From CAIUGU01 sp965279735 (GTDB lineage Bacteria; Pseudomonadota; Gammaproteobacteria; Steroidobacterales; Steroidobacteraceae), in NCBI GenBank assembly GCA_965279735.1, contig OZ257260.1, positions 806,001-870,000 on the forward strand: 64,000 nucleotides of DNA, written 5' to 3'. The position numbers were made by a program, and so were the translations under genes. The notes beneath the pieces are model-generated. The model saw only the letters and a list, made by a program, of their open reading frames with translations. It ran no database searches and was not told the origin of the DNA. Positions 1 to 9,229 of the stretch are shown here, piece by piece. Numbering within the stretch: position 1 is the stretch's first letter; each line of letters begins with the position of its first letter.

Positions 1-513
1 CCCAATGCTGCCGAGGAACATCTCCGTGCCTTGCAGCGCAAGGGCATCCTGGAACTGTCGCCCGGGGCTTCCCGCGGTATCCAGCTCAAGGACTCGCTGC
101 GCGAACAGATGGGTTTGCCGCTCATCGGTCGGGTGGCGGCGGGCAGTCCCATTCTCGCCGAAGAGAACATTGAATCGCGGTATCAGATCGATCCGCAGCT
201 CTTCACTCCGCGCCCGCATTACCTGCTCAAGGTGAAGGGCATGAGCATGAAGGATGCAGGCATTCTCGATGGTGATCTCGTGGCGGTGCATCGTACGCCG
301 GAAGTGCGCAGCCGCCAGATCGTCGTGGCACGCCTCGAGAACGAGGTTACCGTGAAACGCTACAAGCAGGACGGTGCGATCGTATGGCTCATGCCCGCCA
401 ATGAAGACTTCGAGCCGATCCGTGTGGACATGAAAGAACAGTCGCTCATCATCGAAGGCATCGTGGTGGGGGTGTTGCGGCAGGGTAAAGGAGGCAAGGG
501 AGCCCTGCAGTAG
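1..513 (+). CDS. lexA: LexA SOS repressor, 3' part of gene
   Basis: The frame is open from the first base, so the N-terminal winged-helix DNA-binding domain is mostly outside the window. What remains is the end of that domain (NAAEEHLRALQRKG) and the whole S24 autoprotease domain: an Ala-Gly cleavage site in VAAGSP, the nucleophile Ser in GMSMKD and the general-base Lys in VTVKRY. LexA represses SOS genes and cuts itself when RecA filaments form. It lies directly upstream of imuA, imuB and dnaE2, the arrangement of the lexA-imuA-imuB-dnaE2 cassettes of many proteobacteria, where the linked LexA controls the cassette. No convincing SOS operator could be picked out between lexA and imuA; an operator upstream of lexA would be outside the window. 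Confidence 0.93.
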   Translation, partial: PNAAEEHLRALQRKGILELSPGASRGIQLKDSLREQMGLPLIGRVAAGSPILAEENIESRYQIDPQLFTPRPHYLLKVKGMSMKDAGILDGDLVAVHRTPEVRSRQIVVARLENEVTVKRYKQDGAIVWLMPANEDFEPIRVDMKEQSLIIEGIVVGVLRQGKGGKGALQ

Positions 514-517
514 AAGC

Positions 518-623
518 GACAGGCAGCCGGCGGTCAGCAGACAGTCCCACGACCCACTCATTCGTGCACTGTTGCAGTAGTAGTCCAAGTTGAGCTCCAG
601 TTGCTGACCGCTGGCTGCCTGTC
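518..623. repeat. 22-bp inverted repeat between lexA and imuA
   Basis: Bases 518-539 (GACAGGCAGCC then GGCGGTCAGCA) and 602-623 are reverse complements with one mismatch in 22, separated by 62 nt. The left arm starts four bases after the lexA stop. A T-containing stretch (ACTTTTAA) follows the right arm. It could fold as a large stem-loop in the lexA transcript, acting as a terminator or attenuator, or be a small mobile or REP-like repeat. The sequence alone does not decide. Confidence 0.6.
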
Positions 624-659
624 ACTTTTAATCCGCAGGAATGAAGGGTTGTTTCTCTC

Positions 660-1283
660 ATGGATGCCGGTCTCGATGCATTGCTGCGGCATCCAGGAAT
701 CTGGCGGATCGGGAGAGCCCGGGGTTCGGTCGCCGCCATTCCCACCGGGCTGAGTGAGCTCGATGAGAAGCTCCCTGGTGGAGGCTGGCCTGCACAAGGC
801 CTGATCGAGTTGCTGATGGATCAGCCCGGGGTTTCTGAACTCGGGTTGCTTTTACCGGCTCTGGCAGAACTCCACGCACGAACTGCGAAAAGCTGGCTGG
901 TGCTGGTCGGTCCTCCTCATGAGCCCTACGCACCGGCACTGGCAGCCGGGGGTCTGGATCTCTCACGTCTGCTGATCGTCAGGACCGCAGAAAGTTTGTG
1001 GACGATGGAGCAGATGTTGCGCTCCGGTACCTGTCGAGTCGTTCTTGGCTGGATCGGCGGGCAGCGGTCGATACCCCTGCATGCCCTGCTGAGACTTCAA
1101 TTCGCAGCTATTGCGAATGGTGCCTTGTGCATCCTCTGCAGGCCTCTTTCCGCAGGCAGATTTCCCTCTCCCGCGAGATTACGTCTGGCTTTGCTGCCGC
1201 ACGCAGGCCGATTGTCGCTGGAAATACTCAAATGCCAGGGGGGACGATCTGGAAGCGTGATTGTCGATAATCGAGTGACTTGA
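660..1283 (+). CDS. imuA: ImuA, RecA-like mutagenesis protein
   Basis: The 207-residue product matches the ImuA/SulA-like family: an N-terminal LPGGGWP segment followed by LIELL, the RecA-like core in which the family has lost a canonical Walker A, and the VGPPHEPYAPAL and SLWTMEQMLRSG segments typical of ImuA. ImuA works with ImuB and DnaE2 (ImuC) in damage-induced translesion synthesis, probably as a RecA- and ImuB-binding accessory protein. It starts at ATG 660 after a 146-nt gap from lexA. Its TGA stop overlaps a possible TTG start of imuB, which suggests translational coupling. Confidence 0.88.
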   Translation: MDAGLDALLRHPGIWRIGRARGSVAAIPTGLSELDEKLPGGGWPAQGLIELLMDQPGVSELGLLLPALAELHARTAKSWLVLVGPPHEPYAPALAAGGLDLSRLLIVRTAESLWTMEQMLRSGTCRVVLGWIGGQRSIPLHALLRLQFAAIANGALCILCRPLSAGRFPSPARLRLALLPHAGRLSLEILKCQGGRSGSVIVDNRVT

Positions 1284-1339
1284 GGAAGGCAGGAGGCACA
1301 GGGAAGCAAAAGCATCAGGAGCGAGTTGCGAATTCAGTC

Positions 1340-2980
1340 ATGACTGGCCACGGTAAAACCCTTGATCTGTTTGCAGAACAGGCTCCTGAAGAGCGAGAGC
1401 GTGCTGACTCCGCTTCACCTCGAGCCAGGACGCTGCGCAGTCACGGTGGGCCCCGTGATCCCGGCCCCCGGCTACAGTCCGCAGGTGCGAGTGCGCGACA
1501 ACTCTGGATCGCGCTGCATTTCCCTCGTTTCGCGCTTGAAGCGCTGGGCTTCGTCCGACAGTCGCTGGTCGACCCCTTCTGTGAGCCGCTGGTCGTCGTG
1601 GAAACGTTTGATCGACAGCAGCGGATCATCGCCTGCAATCGTGCGGGTACAGATGCAGGAATCACTCCGGGTCTGAGCCTCAATGCCGCTCGCGCACAGG
1701 TGAACCGCTTGCAGGTTCATGAGCGCGATGTGGGTAAGGAGCGTGCCTTTCTTGAAAGGCTTGCGACCTGGGCAGGGCGATTCACTTCACGGGTGAGTGT
1801 AGAACCGCCGGATGGTCTGCTCCTCGAAGTCCGGGGCAGCCTTGAATTGTTCGGTGGAATTGAGTCGCTCTGTGCGCTTCTGCACGAGGAAGTGCAGAAC
1901 CTGGAAATCACCTGCGTACTGACAATGGCGCCGATGCCACGCGCCGCTATCTGGCTTGCCCAGTCTGGCAGCGCCGTGAGGATCAGCCGGCTTTCAGAAT
2001 TGAGGAATGCTCTCGCGGCTTTGCCTCTTGCTGCCACGCGCTGGGCAAAACCGTCTGTCCGGTTGCTTGAAGCGGTCGGTGTTCGTTCAGTGGGCGATTG
2101 CCTGCGGTTACCCCGGGAGGGACTGGCTCGTCGTCTCGGGCCCGGATATCTCCTTGAACTTGACCAGGCCACGGGAAAAGTGCTGGAGGTACGGCGGGAT
2201 TTCCTGGAACGTGTGCGTTTCAGGCTTGCGGTGCAGTTTGAAGAGGAGATCGAGGATTGCACGCTTCTCCTCCAGCAGCTTGAAGCCATGTGTGGCCGGC
2301 TCGCTGCTTTCCTGTGTTCAAGGCAGCGAGGTATCCAGGCCTTTGAACTGTCGCTGCATCACCGCGATCGTGCGCCAACGCGGACCATCCTCCGTTTTGT
2401 AACGCCGGTGAATCAGTACGAGCAGATTGCCGCAGTCATCAGGGAACATCTCCTGCGAACGCTTCTTCCTGCTCCTGTACGCAGTGCGCGCCTTCGATCA
2501 AGCCAGTTGCTGGATATCGAGGCCGAGACAGGGCGGATTGAATTTGCGGGCGCCGGGGAGTTCCGCGAGCGCGGGGCTGAAGAAATGGTGCGCCTGCTGG
2601 AAAGAGTGCGTGTCCGGCTGGGCGAGTCGGCGCTGTACCGCCTTGAACTGCTTGCCGACCATCGCCCTGAGAAGGCAGCAGGAAAATCCCGGGATTTTTC
2701 CAGGCAGAAAAGCAGCGCCGCTGCGGGCATCACCACCGGTGCACGGCCTCTCTGGCTGCTGGATGCACCGCGATCCCTGGAAGAGCAACAGGGTTGGCCC
2801 TGGCATGAGGGAGCGCTGGCCATCGAAGGCGGTCCCGAGCGGATCGAAAGCGGTTGGTGGGATGGAGAAGACCTGACGCGCGACTATTACAGGGCGCGTA
2901 CCAGTGCAGGCGTTCGTGTGTGGATCTATCGGGATCGCCGCGCTCCCCATGGCTGGTTCCTGCACGGCTTCTTCGGCTAG
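1340..2980 (+). CDS. imuB: ImuB, catalytically inactive Y-family polymerase
   Basis: The product resembles a DinB/UmuC-type Y-family polymerase (LWIALHFPRFALEAL, then the HhH-like VRSVGDCLRLPREGLARRLGP) but lacks the acidic catalytic residues, as is normal for ImuB. ImuB carries the beta-clamp contact and bridges ImuA and DnaE2 at lesions. The C-terminal tail after about residue 400 corresponds to the ImuB-specific domain (PLWLLDAPRSL, DYYRARTSAGVRVWIYRDRR, WFLHGFFG). ATG 1340 is used here; an in-frame TTG at 1280 overlapping the imuA stop would add 20 residues. Either start leaves about 50 to 70 residues before the conserved fold. It is followed after 9 nt by dnaE2. Confidence 0.9.
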   Translation: MTGHGKTLDLFAEQAPEERERADSASPRARTLRSHGGPRDPGPRLQSAGASARQLWIALHFPRFALEALGFVRQSLVDPFCEPLVVVETFDRQQRIIACNRAGTDAGITPGLSLNAARAQVNRLQVHERDVGKERAFLERLATWAGRFTSRVSVEPPDGLLLEVRGSLELFGGIESLCALLHEEVQNLEITCVLTMAPMPRAAIWLAQSGSAVRISRLSELRNALAALPLAATRWAKPSVRLLEAVGVRSVGDCLRLPREGLARRLGPGYLLELDQATGKVLEVRRDFLERVRFRLAVQFEEEIEDCTLLLQQLEAMCGRLAAFLCSRQRGIQAFELSLHHRDRAPTRTILRFVTPVNQYEQIAAVIREHLLRTLLPAPVRSARLRSSQLLDIEAETGRIEFAGAGEFRERGAEEMVRLLERVRVRLGESALYRLELLADHRPEKAAGKSRDFSRQKSSAAAGITTGARPLWLLDAPRSLEEQQGWPWHEGALAIEGGPERIESGWWDGEDLTRDYYRARTSAGVRVWIYRDRRAPHGWFLHGFFG

Positions 2981-2989
2981 GCCGCCTGC

Positions 2990-5900
2990 GTGTACGCGGA
3001 ACTCCATTGCATCAGCAATTTCACTTTTCTCCGTGGAGCTTCGCATCCCGGTGAGCTGGTGGAACGGGCTGCAAAGCTGGGTTATGCCGCCCTGGCTATT
3101 ACGGACGAGTGTTCCCTGGCTGGAGTTGTCCGGGCACATGAGGCTGCAAAGAAGGAAAAATCCAGGCTCATCATCGGCAGCGAGTTCAGGCTGGTCGATG
3201 GAATGAAGCTGGTGCTGCTGGCCACCAACCGTAAAGGTTATGGACAGCTGTGTCGTTTGATCACCAAGGCAAGGAAGGAAGCGAAGAAGGGGAGTTATCA
3301 ACTTGAGCGAGGGGACTTCTTCGCATCTGCAGATGACGCAGCCGCAGCCACGGTTTCTTTTCTGGGGGATTGCCTGGCCCTCTGGTTGCCCGGTAGCGAG
3401 CCTGCAAGCAATGAAGGGGAGTGGCTGTCGAAAGCTTTCCCGGATCGCTGCTGGATTGCGGTCGAACTGCTGAGCACGGGTTTCGATCGGGCACGTCTCA
3501 AGTTGCTCACCGCGCTGGGGCACCAGTTGGGACTGCCCCTGGTTGCGAGTGGCGACGTTCATATGCATGTGCGCAGTCGTCGAGCCCTGCAGGATGTCGT
3601 GACGGCCATCCGCCAGCGCGTGCCCTTGAGCGCAGCCGGTCAGCATCTCCATCCCAATGGCGAACGTCATCTCCGCTCATTGCACCGTCTTGAAAAACTC
3701 TATCCACCCGGATTGCTGGCGGCGACGCTGGATATCGCCGCACGCTGCAACTTCTCGCTCGGAGAGTTGAAATATGAATATCCGGAAGAGCTTGTTCCGG
3801 AGGGAGAAACTCCGGCGAGCCATCTCAGGAACCTTACTGAAGCAGGGCTGCGGGAAAAATGGCCGCTGGGTGAGCCTGCCGAAATTCGCGGGCAAGTGGA
3901 AAAAGAGCTCACTTTGATCGCGGAGCTTCGCTATGAGGCTTTCTTCCTGACTGTCCATGAAGTGGTGAGCTATGCAAGAAAGGAAAAAATCCTTTGCCAG
4001 GGACGTGGTTCAGCCGCCAATTCAGTGGTGTGCTTCTGCCTCGGCATCACCGCCGTCAATCCAACGAAGGACAAGATCAACCTGGTTTTTGGCAGGTTTC
4101 TCTCGGTGGAACGCAACGAACCGCCTGATATCGACGTTGACTTTGAACATGAGCGACGTGAGGAAGTCATCCAGCATATCTACGAGAAATACGGCCGGCA
4201 CCGGGCTGCTTTGGCGGCCACCCTGATTACGTATCGTCCTCGCAGTGCCATCAGGGATGTCGGCAAGGCATTGGGGCTCGATCTTTTCCAGCTGGATCGT
4301 CTCGCGCGGGCCATGCAATGGTGGGATCAGCCCGAACCGGCGCGCTTCCAGGAGGCAGGCCTGGATCCTTCCAGCCCACTGGTGCAGCGCATGCTTTCGC
4401 TGGTTGTCAGTCTCAAGGGATTCCCGCGTCACCTCTCGCAGCATGTCGGTGGCTTCGTCATCGCCAGGGATTCTCTCGATCTGCTGGTTCCGGTGGAAAA
4501 TGCCGCCATGCAGGATCGCACGATCATCCAGTGGGACAAGGAGGATCTTGAATCCCTGGGTTTACTGAAGGTGGATGTGCTGGCGCTCGGGATGTTGACG
4601 GCCATCCGCAAGAGTTTTGCGATGATCAAGGGATTCCGTGGTCATGAGCACACCCTGGCGAGCGTTCCTGAAGAAGATCCTGCGGTATATGAAATGATTA
4701 CCCGGGCCGACACGATCGGTGTTTTCCAGATCGAGTCGCGTGCGCAGATGTCGATGCTGCCACGCCTGAAGCCCGCTACCTTTTACGATCTCGTGATTGA
4801 AGTGGCCATCGTGCGCCCCGGCCCCATTCAAGGCGGCATGGTGCATCCCTACCTGCGACGGCGCAATCGTGAAGAGCCCATCGATTACCCCAGTGATGCT
4901 GTAAAAAAGGTGCTCGAACGTACTCTGGGGGTGCCGATCTTCCAGGAACAAGTCATGCAGATAGCCATGGTGGCTGCTGATTTCACCGTGGGTGAGGCAG
5001 ATGAACTGCGCAGGGCGATGGCAGCATGGAAACGCAAGGGAGGGCTTGAGCCATTCAGGCAGAGACTGCTTGATGGCATGCGCGAGCGGGGCTACAAGGA
5101 AGAATTTGCGCTGCGCATCTTCGAGCAGATCAAGGGTTTCGGCGACTATGGTTTTCCTGAATCCCACGCCGCCAGCTTCGCCCTGCTCGTCTACGTTTCA
5201 GCCTGGCTGAAGCATTACGAGCCTGCTGCTTTCACGGCGGCTCTGCTCAATAGCCAGCCAATGGGCTTCTATGCGCCTGCCCAACTCATCCGTGATGCAA
5301 GAGAGCACGGCGTGGAAGTTCGAGCTGTCGATGTGCTGTCAAGCAGCTGGCAGTCGACTCTGGAACGACGGGAGGATGGAGAGCCAGCCCTGCGTCTGGG
5401 ACTGCAACTGGTGAAGGGCGTTGGAGAAGGCGCCATGCAGAGACTCGTTGCCGCAAGAGGGCAGGGAAGTTTTGCCAGTGTGCAGGACCTCATGGATCGC
5501 TCCAGACTGGAACGGCGGGAACTCGAAGCGCTGGCGGAGGCTGGGGCGCTCACGAATCTGGCTGGCAATCGCCATCAATCCCTCTGGCAGGTTGCCGGGA
5601 CCGAAAGACCACTTCCATTGCTGGCGGGCGCCCGCATTTCCGAAGGAATTCCACTGCTGCGGAAACCCACTGAGGCCGAGAATATAGTCGCGGACTATCG
5701 CAGTCTCGAATTCACGCTGGGCCGGCATCCGGTGGCGTTATTGCGCAAACGATTGCTCAGGGAACAGGTGGTGACGGCTGAGGAACTCAAGACGCTGGCG
5801 CCAGGAAAAACCGTGCGTGTGGGTGGGCTCGTCATCGGCAGGCAGCGGCCCGGGGAAGGCAACACGATTTTCGTGACACTGGAAGACGAGACAGGGCAGG

Positions 5901-6085
5901 TGAATCTGATTGTCTGGGCCAGAGTGGCAGAGCAACAGCGCAAGGCACTCCTCGGGCCTGGATTGATGCTGGCCAGCGGAATATTGCAGCGTCAGGAGGG
6001 AGTGATTCACGTGGTGGCCGAACAGCTCGTGAATCGCAGTCGGTGGCTGGGAAGGCTGAGTATTGCTTCCCGCGACTTTCATTGA
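2990..6085 (+). CDS. dnaE2: DnaE2 (ImuC) error-prone DNA polymerase III alpha
   Basis: The 1031-residue product starts at GTG 2990 with the PHP domain (YAELHCISNFTFLRGASHP, AITDECSLAGVVRAH). It continues with the C-family polymerase core, including PDIDVDFEHERREEV with the catalytic aspartates, then a helix-hairpin-helix and an OB-fold region (VRVGGLVIGRQRPGEG, FVTLEDETGQVNLIVW). The length is that of DnaE2, about 130 residues shorter than replicative DnaE1. With ImuA and ImuB it performs SOS-induced mutagenic lesion bypass. It is the last gene of the cassette and ends 12 bases before the convergent small ORF. Confidence 0.95.
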   Translation: MYAELHCISNFTFLRGASHPGELVERAAKLGYAALAITDECSLAGVVRAHEAAKKEKSRLIIGSEFRLVDGMKLVLLATNRKGYGQLCRLITKARKEAKKGSYQLERGDFFASADDAAAATVSFLGDCLALWLPGSEPASNEGEWLSKAFPDRCWIAVELLSTGFDRARLKLLTALGHQLGLPLVASGDVHMHVRSRRALQDVVTAIRQRVPLSAAGQHLHPNGERHLRSLHRLEKLYPPGLLAATLDIAARCNFSLGELKYEYPEELVPEGETPASHLRNLTEAGLREKWPLGEPAEIRGQVEKELTLIAELRYEAFFLTVHEVVSYARKEKILCQGRGSAANSVVCFCLGITAVNPTKDKINLVFGRFLSVERNEPPDIDVDFEHERREEVIQHIYEKYGRHRAALAATLITYRPRSAIRDVGKALGLDLFQLDRLARAMQWWDQPEPARFQEAGLDPSSPLVQRMLSLVVSLKGFPRHLSQHVGGFVIARDSLDLLVPVENAAMQDRTIIQWDKEDLESLGLLKVDVLALGMLTAIRKSFAMIKGFRGHEHTLASVPEEDPAVYEMITRADTIGVFQIESRAQMSMLPRLKPATFYDLVIEVAIVRPGPIQGGMVHPYLRRRNREEPIDYPSDAVKKVLERTLGVPIFQEQVMQIAMVAADFTVGEADELRRAMAAWKRKGGLEPFRQRLLDGMRERGYKEEFALRIFEQIKGFGDYGFPESHAASFALLVYVSAWLKHYEPAAFTAALLNSQPMGFYAPAQLIRDAREHGVEVRAVDVLSSSWQSTLERREDGEPALRLGLQLVKGVGEGAMQRLVAARGQGSFASVQDLMDRSRLERRELEALAEAGALTNLAGNRHQSLWQVAGTERPLPLLAGARISEGIPLLRKPTEAENIVADYRSLEFTLGRHPVALLRKRLLREQVVTAEELKTLAPGKTVRVGGLVIGRQRPGEGNTIFVTLEDETGQVNLIVWARVAEQQRKALLGPGLMLASGILQRQEGVIHVVAEQLVNRSRWLGRLSIASRDFH

Positions 6086-6097
6086 CCAGCGGTGTAT

Positions 6098-6373
6098 CTA
6101 TTTGCGCTTGCGGCCCCGTTTGGGGCTGGCGCCGTCTTCCGTCTCCGCGCCTATTTCGTAGTCATCGAAATCGGAGACCAGCTCGGCCGTTCGCTTTTCT
6201 TCACGGAGACGTTCCAGCCGTCGCCAGGCAGGCTCACCCGGCTTGGGTCCGCCACGCTTGCGCTTGTCGAGGTCCTGGATGAGATTCTCGATATCGAGCT
6301 CGTCACCGGTCCCGACCGATTCCCCGGCCTCGTCTTCCTCGTCGAATTCTTCCGATTGCGTCTTCTCGCTCAT
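6098..6373 (-). CDS. small acidic/basic protein of unknown function
   Basis: The 91-residue product starts at MSEKTQ; two upstream in-frame ATGs (6385, 6442) are less likely because they extend into low-complexity sequence. The N-terminal half is very acidic (EEFDEEDEAGES, DELDIENLIQDLD), the middle has PGEPAWRRLERLREEK and the tail is basic (KRGRKRK). The RRLERLREEK...DFDDY pattern resembles the small PA3496/DUF3545-type proteins of gammaproteobacteria, but that is a loose resemblance. It is convergent with dnaE2 and 113 bp downstream of gspF. No function is proposed. Confidence 0.6.
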   Translation of the reverse strand: MSEKTQSEEFDEEDEAGESVGTGDELDIENLIQDLDKRKRGGPKPGEPAWRRLERLREEKRTAELVSDFDDYEIGAETEDGASPKRGRKRK

Positions 6374-6486
6374 CGACTGCCTCATACACCTCGGGCTGTG
6401 CAGTTGCGGCCGATATATAGTGGGAATCGGCGGGTCTCGCAAGACCCTTTTGTCGAAGTGACTCGCGTTTTCGCCGAACTCGCCGC

Positions 6487-7704
6487 TCAGGCAATCAATT
6501 CATTCAACTGGAAGATCGGCAGCAGCATCGCCAGGACGATGAGGAGAACGAAGCCGCCCATCACCAGGATCATGAGCGGCCCCAGCAGTCCGACGACTGT
6601 GCCTAGCACGGCATCCATCTCGCGTTCCTGGTTGCTGGCCGCCCGGTCGAGCATGGTTTCAAGGTCGCCGCTGGTTTCTCCGCTGGCGATCAGGTGAATC
6701 ATCATGGGCGGGAAGAGATGTGAAGCGCCGAGCGACTTGGCGATGGCAGCTCCTTCGCGTACCCGGGCCGCCGCATCCTCCACCGCGTCCCGCATGGGCA
6801 GGTTGGTGACGACTTCGCCTGCAATCCTGAGTGCTTCAAGCACGGGGACCGAACTCGAAGTCAGGGTCGAGAAGGTGCGGGCAAAACGGGCCGTATTGGT
6901 GCCCCGGACCACTTTGCCGATGAGGGGCATCTGGAGAACGAAGCGATGGAAACGCCGTTTGGCAGCCGGCTCCTTCACCCAGCGACGGAAAAGAAAGACG
7001 GCGGCGATGAGGACCAGTGCCACCAGCCACCCCCAGTTCCGCATGAAATCGGAAAAACCGATCAGGATCTTGGTGAGCAGCGGGAGCTCGGCCTTGGAGT
7101 TCTCGAATTGCCGGACGATTTTCGGAACGACAAAGGCCAGTAGCAGCGTCACGATCGCTGCACATACTACGAACAGCATGATGGGATAGAGCATCGCATT
7201 GAGCGTGCGACTGCGGAGCTGCTCGCGGCTTTCCGTGTAGTCGGCGAGGCGCTCCAGGACGGTATCGAGGTGTCCGGACTGCTCGCCGGCTGCCACCGTT
7301 GCCCGATAGATTTCCGGGAAGGCGCGCGGAAAGTCGCCGAGGCCATCTGCAAGGGAATGGCCCTGCATGACCTTGGAGCGAACGCCCAGCAGCACGCTGC
7401 GGGTCCTCGGCCTTTCCGATTGTTCGGAAACGGCGAGCAACGCTTCTTCCAGTGGCAGGCCCGAGCGGACGAGCGTCGCAAGCTGACGAGTGAGCAGTGC
7501 AAGGTCGCTTGCGGTCAGGCCGCGGGTCAACGAAAAACGGTTGCCTTCTCTTCTGGCCTCGCGTTGGGCGACTTCCGCCACCGTGACCGGCAGCAGGTTG
7601 CGCTCCCGCAGCAGCTGGCGTACCTGACGCGCGGTATCGCCTTCGAGAACTCCGGTCTTTTCGCGGCCACCCGCATCGACGGCTGTGTATTCGAATGCGC
7701 CCAA
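6487..7704 (-). CDS. gspF: type II secretion inner-membrane protein GspF
   Basis: The 405-residue polytopic protein has the duplicated T2SSF domain: LLTRQLATLVRSGLPLEEAL in the first copy and ARTFSTLTSSSVPVLEALRIAGEV in the second, with membrane segments near residues 170-190 and 220-240 and at the C-terminus. The start MGAFEYTAVDAGG is typical of GspF and PilC proteins. GspF sits in the inner-membrane platform under the GspE ATPase. It follows gspE by 4 bp in the gspC-D-E-F operon. No gspG or further pseudopilin gene follows, although gspG usually comes next. Confidence 0.93.
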   Translation of the reverse strand: MGAFEYTAVDAGGREKTGVLEGDTARQVRQLLRERNLLPVTVAEVAQREARREGNRFSLTRGLTASDLALLTRQLATLVRSGLPLEEALLAVSEQSERPRTRSVLLGVRSKVMQGHSLADGLGDFPRAFPEIYRATVAAGEQSGHLDTVLERLADYTESREQLRSRTLNAMLYPIMLFVVCAAIVTLLLAFVVPKIVRQFENSKAELPLLTKILIGFSDFMRNWGWLVALVLIAAVFLFRRWVKEPAAKRRFHRFVLQMPLIGKVVRGTNTARFARTFSTLTSSSVPVLEALRIAGEVVTNLPMRDAVEDAAARVREGAAIAKSLGASHLFPPMMIHLIASGETSGDLETMLDRAASNQEREMDAVLGTVVGLLGPLMILVMGGFVLLIVLAMLLPIFQLNELIA

Positions 7705-7708
7705 CGGC

Positions 7709-9229
7709 CTAGTCTTCCCGCGTGACCCGCAGTACTTCTTCGATCGTTGTGGCGCCTGCCAGGATCTTCATGCGCCCGTCATCGCGAATGCTGGGCGTCA
7801 TCGTCCGGGCATGCCTTTCCAGTTCGTGCTCGCCAGCACCGTCGTGAATCATCGTCCGCATCGTATCGTCGACCAGTGCCAGTTCGTAGATGCCCGTCCG
7901 GCCCTTGAAGCCGTGCGTGCTGTCGCTGCCGGCGCGAAACAAAGTCGGGGATGCCGCGCCTTCAGGAATATTGAGCAGCCGCCGTTCATACTCCCCGGCC
8001 TCATAGGGCTGCTTCGTTTCGGGGCTGAGCACACGAACCAGGCGCTGAGCGATTACACCCAGGAGACTGGAGGAGAGCAGGAAGGGTTCCACGCCCATGT
8101 CGCGAAGGCGCGTGACTGCGCCGACTGCAGTATTCGTGTGCAACGTCGACAGCACGAGATGGCCGGTCAACGATGCCTGTACGGCGATATGGGCCGTTTC
8201 CAGATCGCGGATTTCGCCGACCATCACGACGTCCGGGTCTTGCCGGAGAATCGCACGTAAACCACGCGCGAAAGTCATTTCCACTTTCGTGTTGACCTGC
8301 GTCTGCCCGATCCCGTCGATGTAATACTCGATCGGGTCTTCGACCGTCATGATGTTGCGGGTGTTGTCGTTGATGCGCTCGAGCGCTGCGTAAAGCGTGG
8401 TCGTCTTGCCTGAACCGGTAGGTCCCGTGACCAAAATGATGCCGTGCGGTTTATGCACCAGCTCATCCATCAATGTCTGTGTATGCGATTCCATGCCGAG
8501 GGAATTGAGTTCGAGCCTGCCAGCCTGCTTGTCCAGCAGACGCAATACGACCCGTTCTCCGTGACCTGCCGGAATGGTGGATACACGAACATCCACCGCC
8601 CGTCCTGCAATACGCAGACTAATGCGACCGTCCTGCGGCAGGCGCTTCTCGGCGATATCGAGCTTGGACATGACCTTGACGCGCGACACAACCAGCGGGG
8701 CCACGGCGCGCCGTGACTGCAGGACTTCACGCAGCACACCGTCGATGCGGAAGCGGATCACAAGGCGGTTCTCAAAGGGTTCGATGTGGATGTCCGACGC
8801 GTTGTCGCGCACCGCCTGCGTCAAGATCGCATTGATGAGCTTGATGATCGGTGCGTGATCGTCGCTCTCGAGCAGGTCCGAAGGCTCCGGCAGATCCTGG
8901 ACGAGGTGGGTGAGGTCGGTGTCATCCTCGAAGCCGCCTGCCATCTGCATGGCAGTGCTGGTGCCGCCTTCGTAGCGCTCGCGCAGCAGTTGATCGAATG
9001 ATTCGGATTCCACACGACGCAGCTTCAGCGGCACGCCCAGAAAGCGGCGCACCTCGGCAATGCTCGCGGGAGTGGCGCCGGCACGATAAACCGTATCAGC
9101 AACGCCGTCGGCAACCTGCTGAACGAAAATGCCATGGCGCTTGGCGAAAGCAAACGACAGTACCGGCGCTGCGGAACTCACCGACGCAGGCGGTGCTTCT
9201 TTCGCCGCGGCTGTGGGATCCGCGCTCAT
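7709..9229 (-). CDS. gspE: type II secretion ATPase GspE
   Basis: The 506-residue hexameric secretion ATPase has an N-terminal GspE domain (about 20-110), an N2 domain (APIIKLINAILTQAV, DIHIEP), Walker A GPTGSGKT at 269-276, an Asp box (EDPIEYY) and Walker B with DPDVVMVGEIRD. The segment where GspE proteins usually carry two CxxC pairs that bind zinc reads LSPETKQPYE and GSDSTHGFKGRTGIYEL, so all four cysteines are replaced (residues about 401-440). Its 5' end overlaps the 3' end of gspD by 4 bp. It powers pseudopilus assembly from the cytoplasmic face. Confidence 0.94.
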   Translation of the reverse strand: MSADPTAAAKEAPPASVSSAAPVLSFAFAKRHGIFVQQVADGVADTVYRAGATPASIAEVRRFLGVPLKLRRVESESFDQLLRERYEGGTSTAMQMAGGFEDDTDLTHLVQDLPEPSDLLESDDHAPIIKLINAILTQAVRDNASDIHIEPFENRLVIRFRIDGVLREVLQSRRAVAPLVVSRVKVMSKLDIAEKRLPQDGRISLRIAGRAVDVRVSTIPAGHGERVVLRLLDKQAGRLELNSLGMESHTQTLMDELVHKPHGIILVTGPTGSGKTTTLYAALERINDNTRNIMTVEDPIEYYIDGIGQTQVNTKVEMTFARGLRAILRQDPDVVMVGEIRDLETAHIAVQASLTGHLVLSTLHTNTAVGAVTRLRDMGVEPFLLSSSLLGVIAQRLVRVLSPETKQPYEAGEYERRLLNIPEGAASPTLFRAGSDSTHGFKGRTGIYELALVDDTMRTMIHDGAGEHELERHARTMTPSIRDDGRMKILAGATTIEEVLRVTRED

